A stretch of 64,000 nt of DNA. Source: Candidatus Rhodoluna planktonica. GTDB lineage: Bacteria > Actinomycetota > Actinomycetes > Actinomycetales > Microbacteriaceae. The stretch spans positions 186,001-250,000 of the forward strand of contig NZ_CP015208.1 of assembly GCF_001854225.1 (NCBI RefSeq), written 5' to 3'. The position numbers were made by a program, and so were the translations under genes. The notes under the pieces were generated by a model. It saw only the letters and a list, made by a program, of their open reading frames with translations, was not told the DNA's origin and ran no database searches. Numbering within the stretch: the stretch's first letter is position 1; the number at the start of each line of letters is the position of its first letter. This document shows positions 23,246 to 33,907 of this stretch, one piece after another.

Positions 23246-24946
23246 ATGAATTTTGATGTCGCGATAATCGGGTCAGGTTTTGGCGGTTCGGTAGCCGCTT
23301 TGCGCCTGGTTGAAAAGGGCTACCGAGTTTTGGTGATTGAAGCCGGTGCGCGTTTTGCAGACCACGAATTTGCCCGCAACTCGTTTGACCTAAAAAGGTT
23401 TCTGTTTTTTCCAAAACTTGGCCTGACCGGAATCCAACGCATCGATCTTTTGAAGAATGTGCTGGTGCTATCCGGGGCTGGTGTTGGCGGAGGTTCACTG
23501 GTGTACGCAAACACCCTTTACCGACCCCCGCAGAGCTTTTACAAAACCGGAAGCTGGGCAAACCTTGCCGATTGGCAGAAGTTGCTCGAGCCCTATTACG
23601 ACCTTGCAGAGCGAATGCTAGGTGTCGAGGTTAATCCTTACGATTCGCCAGCCGACAAAGTCATGCGCAGCGCTGCGTCGCAAATGGGTGTGGCCGATAC
23701 CTACCGGCCAACACCGCTTGGTATTTTCTTTGGTCAAGGCAAGGTTGCCGCCGGCACTGAAGTTACTGACCCCTATTTCGGTGGTGTGGGGCCCAGTCGC
23801 AGGGCTTGCATCAATTGCGGCGAATGCATGACCGGTTGCCGGCACGGAGCAAAAAATACTCTGGTAAAGAATTACCTTGGCCTTGCTGAAAAGGCGGGGG
23901 CCGAAGTTTGGCCACTCACCAAGGTTGATTCAATTGAAAAATTGGCTAATGGCAGTTTTGAACTCAAGCTTTCCTCAGTTGGTAAGAACCGCGATGGCAG
24001 ACCGACAAGCTTGACTGTCCCGCAGGTAATAGTCGCGGCTGGTGCTCTCGGTTCAGCCAAACTGCTGCAGCGATCAAAAGATTTGGGATTGCTGCCGAAC
24101 CTGAGCGAGCGAATGGGTGAACTCAGTCGCACCAACTCCGAGTCACTGTTGGGTGTTGTTGCCCAAAATAATGACCGTGATTTCAGTCTCGGTGCGGCAA
24201 TCACATCCTCGTTCTATCCCAGTGCCGATACTCACATCGAGTCGGTTCGTTACGGCCGGGGCAGTGGATTTATGGGCTTGCTGCAAACTGTGCTGGCCAG
24301 CACACCTTCCGGAAAAAGCCCAAACCCGCTGCGCTTGGTTTGGAACACCGTCAGGTCGATCACCAAACTACCAAGTTTTTACAACCTCAGAACCTGGCCT
24401 GAACGCACCCTGATTTTGCTGGTCATGCAGGCGCGAGACAACTCGCTCACCACCTATCTCAAACGGGGTTGGTTCGGATCGAAGAAATTAACTTCTAAGC
24501 AGGGCACTGGCGAGGCAAACCCAAGTTGGGTGCCGGCCGGTCACGACGCTGCCCGCCTGATTGCCGCCGAGATTGGTGGCACTGCCGGAGCTGTCGTCGG
24601 TGAACCTTTCGGAATTCCGTTGACCGCACACTTTATTGGCGGCTGCGTCATGGCAGATTCAAGCGAGAAAGGTGTGGTTGATCCATACCTGCGCGCATTC
24701 GGCGTCGAAGGTCTGCACATCTGGGATGGTTCGGCACTATCGGCTAATCCCGGGGTCAATCCTTCGTTGAGTATTACGGCGATCGCCGAGTGGGCAGTGG
24801 CTCACTGGCCGAACCGTGACGAAAAAGACTCGCGTCCGGCCATAAACGAGACTTTCGAGTTGGCGCCTAAAGTTGCTCCGAAGTTTCCGGTGGTGCCAAA
24901 AAACGCTTACGCTGCGCTAAAAATTACCCCGAAGAAACCCAACTAG
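23246..24946 (+). CDS. GMC-family FAD-dependent oxidoreductase (cholesterol-oxidase-like)
   Basis: The 566-aa flavoprotein has the N-terminal FAD loop IIGSGFGGSVAALRL, the acidic ribose-binding residue in VLVIEAGARF and GAGVGGGSLVYANT. It has a Cys-rich ING/TGC segment (CINCGECMTGCRHGAKNT) characteristic of a bacterial sub-branch. The C-terminus carries HFIGGCVMADSSEKGVVDPYLR and NPGVNPSLSITAIAEWA, the GMC signature. It oxidises an alcohol or sterol-like substrate using FAD. ATG 23246 is used; codons further upstream overlap the previous gene and show no homology. Its stop overlaps the stop of the convergent EamA gene by 4 nt (CTAG). Confidence 0.87.
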   Translation: MNFDVAIIGSGFGGSVAALRLVEKGYRVLVIEAGARFADHEFARNSFDLKRFLFFPKLGLTGIQRIDLLKNVLVLSGAGVGGGSLVYANTLYRPPQSFYKTGSWANLADWQKLLEPYYDLAERMLGVEVNPYDSPADKVMRSAASQMGVADTYRPTPLGIFFGQGKVAAGTEVTDPYFGGVGPSRRACINCGECMTGCRHGAKNTLVKNYLGLAEKAGAEVWPLTKVDSIEKLANGSFELKLSSVGKNRDGRPTSLTVPQVIVAAGALGSAKLLQRSKDLGLLPNLSERMGELSRTNSESLLGVVAQNNDRDFSLGAAITSSFYPSADTHIESVRYGRGSGFMGLLQTVLASTPSGKSPNPLRLVWNTVRSITKLPSFYNLRTWPERTLILLVMQARDNSLTTYLKRGWFGSKKLTSKQGTGEANPSWVPAGHDAARLIAAEIGGTAGAVVGEPFGIPLTAHFIGGCVMADSSEKGVVDPYLRAFGVEGLHIWDGSALSANPGVNPSLSITAIAEWAVAHWPNRDEKDSRPAINETFELAPKVAPKFPVVPKNAYAALKITPKKPN

Positions 24947-25827
24947 CGTTTGCCACCTTGCGCGATGTAGGCACCAAAAATTACGATTGCTGCACCAACC
25001 GGTTCGTGCCACGTCAAAGTTTCACCCAACAGCATGACCCCAATTGCTACACCGACAACGGGGGTGATGTAGGTTACGGTGCTGGCAATTGGTGATCCGG
25101 CAATCGCAATTACTCGGTAGTACATCACATACGCGATACCGGTGCCCACTGCCCCTAGCGCCAACATGCTCAAAACACCATCGACCGTGGGTTGCCCGGT
25201 GACCCAGCCACCCGCAGCATAAAAAGGCAACAGCGAAACTGCGCTGGTGGTTACCTGGCCAAAAACAGCAACCTCGCGCTGTATTTTCATTGGTTCCACA
25301 AAGCGGCGGATGAAAGGTGTGCCAATTCCGTAGCAAGAAACTGCACCGATCAAAGCCAAAATTGCCAGCGGTTCGTTTTCACCAAAACCTCGCCAGACTG
25401 CTAGAACGGTGGCTACCCCAATCAAACCGATAAGCAGGCCAACGAGTACGCGAGGCTTTGGCTTTTCGGCCCTGAAAGCGATCAAGATTGCAATCACGGT
25501 AAAAATCGGAGTGCTGGCGTTGATGATGCTGGCCAGCGAAGAACTTACGTACTGTTGTGCGAAGCCGAATAGTGCTGCCGGTATGGCGCTCATGAATAGC
25601 CCGCCGAGCCAAAGGAACAGCCAGGCTTTCGGATTTCTTGGCAGGGCAAGTTTTCGAACTACCAGTACAACAGCAAGAGTCACTGCACCCAAAAAAGTTC
25701 GCCAGAACGCGATTCCAGTCGGGGTTAGAAATGCCAGGGAACGTTCAACAAATAAAAATGATGAACCCCAAATGACGCCCAAAATTAAATAGCTGGGAAC
25801 CCAAGATGTGGTTTTTGATGATGGCAC
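24943..25827 (-). CDS. EamA/DMT-family metabolite exporter
   Basis: The 294-aa protein has ten predicted membrane helices in two EamA repeats. The first begins ILGVIWGSSFLFVERSLAFLTP and the second includes LGAVGTGIAYVMYYRVIAIAGSPIAS. It resembles RhaT/EamA-type exporters of amino acids or related metabolites. The start is GTG 25827, because TAGGCT lies exactly 6 nt upstream, giving a leaderless transcript. It is divergent from the methyltransferase pseudogene and convergent with the GMC gene, sharing CTAG at the stops. Confidence 0.9.
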   Translation of the reverse strand: MPSSKTTSWVPSYLILGVIWGSSFLFVERSLAFLTPTGIAFWRTFLGAVTLAVVLVVRKLALPRNPKAWLFLWLGGLFMSAIPAALFGFAQQYVSSSLASIINASTPIFTVIAILIAFRAEKPKPRVLVGLLIGLIGVATVLAVWRGFGENEPLAILALIGAVSCYGIGTPFIRRFVEPMKIQREVAVFGQVTTSAVSLLPFYAAGGWVTGQPTVDGVLSMLALGAVGTGIAYVMYYRVIAIAGSPIASTVTYITPVVGVAIGVMLLGETLTWHEPVGAAIVIFGAYIAQGGKR

Positions 25828-25833
25828 TTGATG

Positions 25834-25839
25834 AGCCTA
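25834..25839 (-). promoter_or_regulatory. Leaderless -10 box of the EamA gene
   Basis: TAGGCT on the minus strand lies 6 nt before GTG 25827. It faces the methyltransferase promoter at 25886 across a 70-bp divergent gap. Confidence 0.55.
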
Positions 25840-25885
25840 GCGTGAAACATTTCGTAATTTTTTGGGCAACGAGCAGATCAATATT

Positions 25886-25891
25886 TAGAGT
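25886..25891 (+). promoter_or_regulatory. Leaderless -10 box of the methyltransferase locus
   Basis: TAGAGT lies 6 nt before ATG 25898, without a ribosome site. Confidence 0.5.
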
Positions 25892-25897
25892 CTTCAT

Positions 25898-26501
25898 ATG
25901 ACCGAATCTGACATGAAAATTACCAGCGCCTACGACAAGTTTGCCGAAACTTACGACGAGTTTTACTCTGAGTCAGAGTTCGTCGCAGAAGACAGAGCGC
26001 TGTTTAAATTGTTCAGCGATCAACTGAAAAAACCAGTACTCGATCTTGGTGCCGGAACCGGATTGGCTTTGAAGTATTTAGCCCTGGAGCCAAAGGAGTA
26101 TCTTTGCCGTTGAGCCTAGCGGCGGAATGCTAAAACGACTTCGCGAGTCACACCCGGGCTACCTTTCTGAGCAAAAAACTTTCGAAGAGTATGCCCCTGC
26201 GGCAATTGCAGAAAACAAGAAATTCGGTTCAATTTTGGCGCTCTACGGAGCGGCCACCTATTTCGACATCGAAAGTTATGAAAATGTCGAAAGACTGATG
26301 AACCCGGACGGCAACTATTTCTTGATGTTTTATCGTCCTGGTTACTATCCCGAACACCTGTATTCGGCTGAAGAAATCGATTTGATCAAGAGCAAGCAAA
26401 ACTATGCTGCTATTTCCGCTGCTTTTGAAAACAAGTATTTGTTCTCAAAGTATCTAGTCGCGACAAATCTCCAACTTGATCTTGAGGTGTTTCAGCTCTG
26501 A
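25898..26501 (+). pseudogene. SAM-dependent methyltransferase split by a frameshift
   Basis: The first 71 codons encode the SAM-binding start (ILDLGAGTG-like LDLGAGTGLAL) of a class I methyltransferase and end at TGA near 26113. In the +1 frame, from about 26106, the sequence continues with AVEPSGGMLKRL, the next conserved strand and helix, through to 26501. The shift lies in CTTT (26102-26105), where one extra T would break the frame. The remaining 124 codons include a strand-rich methyltransferase end (PDGNYFLMFYRPGYYPE). It could be a true pseudogene, a sequencing or assembly error, or rarely a programmed shift. The leaderless promoter is intact. Confidence 0.75.
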
Positions 26502-26512
26502 ATCAGTCGCCT

Positions 26513-26527
26513 TTGGTGGCGCACCAA
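26513..26527. terminator. Weak hairpin between convergent genes
   Basis: TTGGTG pairs with CACCAA around a 3-nt loop between the methyltransferase and ZIP gene ends. The T-tract is poor on both sides, so termination is uncertain. Confidence 0.3.
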
Positions 26528-26538
26528 CAACTTGTTCT

Positions 26539-27372
26539 TTAGAGTTTGAGCAAAACTAATGAGGTTGCCATTACGGCCATGCCTGCGATGAAGCCATAAA
26601 CGGTCAAGTGCCCGCGGGCAGAGTTGCGCGCGGTTGGCAAAAGGGTGTCGATGCTTAGAAACACCATCACGCCGGCAACCATGGCGAAAATTGCGCCCAA
26701 TAGAAAATCGCTTAAGAATTGGGCCAGAACGAGATAACCCACTGCTGCACCTATTGGCTCAGCAAGACCTGAAAGAAAACTTAGACGAAAGGCCTTTAGC
26801 CTCGAGCCGGTAGCTTGGTAAATCGGCACTGAAACAGCGATTCCTTCTGGGATGTTGTGCATCGCAACGGCGATGGCTAATGCAATACCTACTTTGGGAT
26901 CTTCTAGCACCAGCATGAAAGTGGCCAGACCCTCGGGCAGATTGTGAATGGCGATAGCCAGGGCCATAAAAATACCCATCCGCATCATTTTGCTAGTCTC
27001 GGCCTGAAATTGCGGTCTGCGGTCTTCGCCGATTAGTTCGACATCGGTGTTTTCGTGCGGGTTGCTTGAACTAGGAACCAAGTTGTCAATCAGTGCCATC
27101 AGCAACATTCCAGCGATGAAAAATGCAGCGGTCAATCCACTTGATTCTGGGCTATTCAGTGTGGTTTCAGAGCCTGAAGCCAATCGGGCATCGGCTTTAG
27201 GCAGGATCTCGACAAACGAAAGATAGATCATTACGCCGGCGCTGAAGCCCATGGAGGCGGCAAAAAAAGCGCGATTGGTGTGATGGGTAAAGAACGCGAT
27301 TGTGCTGCCAATGCCGGTTGCTAGGCCAGCGCCGAGCGTTACTAAAAACGCTGTGATCAGTGCGGCATCCAT
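26539..27372 (-). CDS. ZIP-family metal transporter (ZupT-like)
   Basis: The 277-aa protein has eight predicted helices and the two ZIP signatures HNLPEGLATF and HNIPEGIAVS in helices 4 and 5, whose His, Asn and Glu residues form the binuclear metal site. An acidic/His-rich loop (residues about 110-125) separates helices 3 and 4. It imports Zn2+ or other divalent metals such as Mn2+ or Fe2+. Its position directly behind nrdF may be meaningful, as class Ib reductase uses Mn or Fe, but a terminator separates them. The N-terminal ATG 27372 fits the first helix. Confidence 0.9.
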   Translation of the reverse strand: MDAALITAFLVTLGAGLATGIGSTIAFFTHHTNRAFFAASMGFSAGVMIYLSFVEILPKADARLASGSETTLNSPESSGLTAAFFIAGMLLMALIDNLVPSSSNPHENTDVELIGEDRRPQFQAETSKMMRMGIFMALAIAIHNLPEGLATFMLVLEDPKVGIALAIAVAMHNIPEGIAVSVPIYQATGSRLKAFRLSFLSGLAEPIGAAVGYLVLAQFLSDFLLGAIFAMVAGVMVFLSIDTLLPTARNSARGHLTVYGFIAGMAVMATSLVLLKL

Positions 27373-27410
27373 GGCTGCCTACTTTCGTAAAAGAAATTCA
27401 GAGACAAAGA

Positions 27411-27436
27411 AGCCGGGCAACATTTGCTACCCGGCT
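27411..27436 (-). terminator. Terminator of the nrdHIEF operon
   Basis: AGCCGGG and CCCGGCT form a strong 7-bp GC stem that extends inward through wobble pairs to 10 bp, with a short AAAT loop. On the minus strand it is followed by a T-rich TCTTTGTCT. It lies between nrdF and the ZIP gene. Confidence 0.75.
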
Positions 27437-27452
27437 GCTAAGTTTTTGAGGC

Positions 27453-30591
<3,139 letters not shown>

Positions 30592-30607
<16 letters not shown>

Positions 30608-30996
30608 AGCTTGGCCAGCCTTTCCTTTACTAAAGCAACATCTTCTGGGGTGCCCAGCAGTTCTACCCGCTGAATTAGTGGGACACCGAGTTTTTGAGAA
30701 ACGATGTCTCCGGCTAACCCATAGCTGTTGCCGAAATTTGTGTTTCCAGTGGCGATTACACCTTTAATGTGTTTTCGATTTTCTGGGTTGTTTAGAAACT
30801 TGATTACCTGCTTGGGGACAGTAGTTTTCTCTTCGCCCGAACCATAGGTCGGTACTACGAGGATGCTATCTCGGTTGTAGGTAAAGTGTTCGGCTTCTTC
30901 GGTTTTGAGAGGGATTCTGACCGAGTTGAGACCGAGTTTTTCTACGAATCGTTTTGTATTTTCAGAGACGCTCGAAAAATACACAACGTCGTACAT
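30592..30996 (-). CDS. nrdI: Flavodoxin-like NrdI, reductase cofactor assembly protein
   Basis: The 134-aa flavodoxin-fold protein supplies superoxide or peroxide to the dimanganese centre of NrdF. The N-terminal [17 protein letters not shown] is the FMN phosphate-binding loop, and [10 protein letters not shown] and [12 protein letters not shown] follow as the other FMN contacts. Its gene lies between nrdH and nrdE as usual and overlaps nrdE by 16 nt. Confidence 0.95.
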
Positions 30997-31011
30997 GGTG
31001 CAACTGCTTGA

Positions 31012-31242
31012 TTAGGAGGCTTTTAGGGCTTTGATGCGGTCCATGCGGAAGCCGCTCCAGTGCTCATCGCCGGCAATAACAACCGGTGCCGAGGTGTAGC
31101 CGAGAGTTTTAACCATTTCGAGTGCGATTGGATCTTGGCTCATGTCGACCTCTTCGAATTCAACATCGATGGTCTTTAGTAGACGTTTGGTGCTATCGCA
31201 CTGTACGCACGATGGCAAGCTGTAGACCTTTACTGTCGACAT
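31012..31242 (-). CDS. nrdH: Glutaredoxin-like NrdH
   Basis: The 76-aa redoxin with a CVQC active site (C12, C15) donates electrons to NrdE and is in turn reduced by thioredoxin reductase. The C-terminal WSGFRMDRIKAL is the NrdH hallmark. A good ribosome site (GGAGAG) precedes the ATG. It is the first gene of nrdHIEF; the upstream region holds tandem NrdR-like boxes. Confidence 0.95.
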   Translation of the reverse strand: MSTVKVYSLPSCVQCDSTKRLLKTIDVEFEEVDMSQDPIALEMVKTLGYTSAPVVIAGDEHWSGFRMDRIKALKAS

Positions 31243-31533
31243 AGCCCTCTCCTATGAGTTGTGGAGGCTAATTTCCCCCGAAATAACCGATATTTTGTGA
31301 ATTCTTCGCGTTTTGTTCGCTAGTACAACATAACAGAAAAACCACTAGATGTAGTAGCAAGCACTAAATTTTTTCACTTATTTAGTGATTGCTGGAAAAT
31401 GATGCTCCTGAAAATTCAAAAACCTCGGATGCGACGCGCGTGTCGCGTGAAATTATCGAAAAATTTATAAAGTTGCTAAATTCCAGCTTCAAAATGTTCG
31501 CAAAAAGGTCTGACACAACTTTGGTCTAGTGGC
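31243..31533. promoter_or_regulatory. nrdHIEF control region with two NrdR-like boxes
   Basis: The 291-bp gap has no gene. CACTAGATGTAGTA (31343-31356) and CACTTATTTAGTG (31375-31387) resemble the NrdR consensus CACWATATATWGTG. Their centres are about 31.5 bp apart, three helical turns, as in known NrdR site pairs. A TATGTT-like -10 on the minus strand (31332-31327) lies just downstream of box 1, so box 1 covers the -35 area. The second box is also one arm of a 13-bp inverted repeat starting at 31358. The stretch at 31400-31533 is AT-rich with a small GCGAC/GTCGC palindrome, and I see no gene. Confidence 0.6.
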
Positions 31534-32466
31534 TTAGGCCGAAGCTGAACTCAGTTTGCTTAGCTGTTCGACAGAAAGCTCAACGATAGGCATTATTTCC
31601 TGAAGTTGCTGAATCGTTCTGGCGCTGGCTATTGGTGTCGAAACTACATCTTGCTGGCGCAGCCAGGCCAACGCCACAGCTGAAATTGAACTGTGCTGCT
31701 CAGCTGCAATTTCGCCAAGCGCGGCAATTACCGCCCAACCCTGTTCGTTTTGATACTTCGAAACCCCGCCGGCTCGAACTGAGTCAACTTCGGTGCCTGG
31801 CTGGTATTTGCCGGTAAGGAATCCGCTGGCTAGGGCATAGTAGGGCAATGCCGAAAGGCCGCGCTCGCGCAAGATTGGGGCGGCGTCGGTTTCAAATTCG
31901 CCACGCTCGAGCAGGTTGTACTGATTTTGCAGAGCCACATAGCTGGTCAAATTATTTTCTGCACTGACCCGAAGTGCCTCGCTGAGCCGCGCACCTGAGT
32001 AGTTGGATGCTGCCGCATAGCGAATTTTGCCGGCGGTAACCAGTTCGTCGAAGGCCGACAAGGTTTCTAGCAAATCAACCGATTGGTCATCCTCGTGGGC
32101 GTAGTAGAGGTCGATGTAGTCGGTTTTCAATCGCTTCAGGCTGTCGTCGCAGGCGGCGATTATGTTGGCCCGGCTTAGGCCCGCTCTGGTGCTCAACTTG
32201 GCTACCTTGGTGGCGATGACCACCTGATCGCGGCCACCGCGGCTACTCATCCAATTTCCGATGATCGATTCAGATTCGCCACCGCGGTTACCCTCAACCC
32301 ACTCGCTGTAGACATCCGCGGTATCGATAAAGTTTCCACCCAAATCGCGGTGAGCATCAAGTACGGCAAACGATTGGTCCTGGTCGGCAGACCAACCAAA
32401 AACATTTCCGCCAAGGCTCAACGGGTAAACCGAAAGGTTGGTATTGGGCAGCGTAATTCGGGTCAT
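31534..32466 (-). CDS. Aldo/keto reductase
   Basis: The 310-aa (beta/alpha)8 enzyme has the AKR residues: Asp and Tyr in FIDTADVYSEW, Lys in VIATKVAK, and His in LYYAHEDD. The C-terminal VSTPIASARTIQQL is the NADPH-binding end. It reduces aldehydes or ketones with NADPH; the natural substrate is unknown. It overlaps the MFS gene start/stop by 4 nt (ATGA) and is probably co-transcribed with it, so it may process a transported compound. Confidence 0.9.
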   Translation of the reverse strand: MTRITLPNTNLSVYPLSLGGNVFGWSADQDQSFAVLDAHRDLGGNFIDTADVYSEWVEGNRGGESESIIGNWMSSRGGRDQVVIATKVAKLSTRAGLSRANIIAACDDSLKRLKTDYIDLYYAHEDDQSVDLLETLSAFDELVTAGKIRYAAASNYSGARLSEALRVSAENNLTSYVALQNQYNLLERGEFETDAAPILRERGLSALPYYALASGFLTGKYQPGTEVDSVRAGGVSKYQNEQGWAVIAALGEIAAEQHSSISAVALAWLRQQDVVSTPIASARTIQQLQEIMPIVELSVEQLSKLSSASA

Positions 32467-33656
32467 CGGTCATCCTTGGGAACGTTCGGAAGGGGTTTGG
32501 TTATCGGGCTCAAAATTGCCGTCAGCACCATCATGATAAGCGGGATGGCAAATGCCACGTAAATACCAAAAGCCTCACCAACAGCGCCCATCGCCGGACC
32601 AACAGAAACACTCGAAATGTAGACCACGGTAATGATCATGTTGATTCTTGCCGACGCCATGGCCGGGTCATCACCCATCGCGGCCACTGTCATTGGAAAG
32701 CCGATCGCCATGCCTAAGCCCCAGAGGACCAGACCGAGAATTGGCAGACTGACCACATCGACCAACATAAATACGGTGATGCCGCTGGCGGTAATAAGAG
32801 CCGAGAGCAAGACCGTTCTGAATCGACCTATAGCCTCAACGATGAAACCACCAACCAGACGTCCAATCGCAACAATCACCCAAAACAGGCCAAAAGTTGC
32901 GGCTGCGTCAGCGGCTGTGAAACCGGTTCGGGTTAGGGCGATAGGCACCCAGGTTCCGGCAGAGACCTCAGCCATGATGAACGAGAAGCCAATCACGGCT
33001 AAAAGCAAGCTGCGCTTTTCTTTCCAGACGGCGACAAGCTGGGCGCGGTTTTGCTTCGCGGCAAGCGGATCTTGGGTTACTCTCGGGTGCTTTGGCAGTG
33101 CCAGGCTGGCCCAGCTAGCCGCGACTAAAAACAGCAGAGCAATCACTAGGTAGTGCCACTGCAGAAGAACTCCCTGGGCAATTACGGCGCTGGAGATGCC
33201 GGCTGCCAAGAGCATGCCAACGCCAAAACCGCCGTGCAGTGCTGGAAACAGGCTGCGAGTAGTGGCTTTATCAACCATGTTGCCCTCGTAGTTGGCGATG
33301 TAATCACCAATTCCCATCGGGAAGCCCATGACAAAAAGACAAATGGCAGCCAGCCAGGTGTTGCCTGACTCAAGCGCAAAGCCCAGGACACCTAGACCAA
33401 GTCCGGCAGAGCCGTAACCAAAAAGAGCCACCATTCGAGAACCAAAACGATTTGTCCAACCGTTTGCAAAGAAGATGCCCACCAGGCTGCCAGCCGGATA
33501 AACCATTGCCAGCCAACCCATCTCGGCATCGTTTAGGCCTAGCGACTCTTGAGCTTCGGGGGCTCGACTTAGCCAGGTCGAAAACAAAAACGCTCGGGTG
33601 AAAAACAGGAGGAAGGTTGCGGCGAACCAAACGCCGATGCGTGTTTGTCTTGACAT
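32463..33656 (-). CDS. MFS transporter, sugar/metabolite-type
   Basis: The 397-aa protein has twelve predicted helices. The motif A-like loop reads NGWTNRFGSRMVALFGYG and GLWVIVAIGRLVGGFIVEAIGRF covers the equivalent region in the second half. It most resembles YbjJ-type or sugar-related MFS proteins; the substrate is unknown. The ATG at 33656 has TAGCCT 7 nt upstream and no ribosome site, so it is probably leaderless. It overlaps the aldo/keto reductase gene by 4 nt. Confidence 0.83.
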   Translation of the reverse strand: MSRQTRIGVWFAATFLLFFTRAFLFSTWLSRAPEAQESLGLNDAEMGWLAMVYPAGSLVGIFFANGWTNRFGSRMVALFGYGSAGLGLGVLGFALESGNTWLAAICLFVMGFPMGIGDYIANYEGNMVDKATTRSLFPALHGGFGVGMLLAAGISSAVIAQGVLLQWHYLVIALLFLVAASWASLALPKHPRVTQDPLAAKQNRAQLVAVWKEKRSLLLAVIGFSFIMAEVSAGTWVPIALTRTGFTAADAAATFGLFWVIVAIGRLVGGFIVEAIGRFRTVLLSALITASGITVFMLVDVVSLPILGLVLWGLGMAIGFPMTVAAMGDDPAMASARINMIITVVYISSVSVGPAMGAVGEAFGIYVAFAIPLIMMVLTAILSPITKPLPNVPKDDR

Positions 33657-33663
33657 AACAGCA

Positions 33664-33669
33664 AGGCTA
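33664..33669 (-). promoter_or_regulatory. Leaderless -10 box of the MFS-aldo/keto reductase unit
   Basis: TAGCCT on the minus strand lies 7 nt before ATG 33656. The -35 region is AT-rich. Confidence 0.5.
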
Positions 33670-33843
33670 ACATTTTGGCAAAATTTACAATTTCGTTATT
33701 GACCAGTAAAAATGGGCGTTTGCGCCTTACAAACATCGCGAAATGTTCGGCCGGCACGACTTTTTACCCCGGTCCAGTGGGTCTTTCTCAGATATGTAAC
33801 CGTAACGAAATGTAAACGAAAATATTGGAAATGATTTCTGAAT

Positions 33844-33849
33844 TAGGCT
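33844..33849 (+). promoter_or_regulatory. -10 box of the oppA operon
   Basis: TAGGCT starts a transcript about 50-60 nt before the oppA GTG. The upstream 33670-33840 stretch holds no gene; it is AT-rich with short inverted repeats. Confidence 0.5.
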
Positions 33850-33907
33850 GGGACTACGCACGCTGACGTGGAATGCACGCCAGCTCGTATACCCATCGGG
33901 AGGAAAA

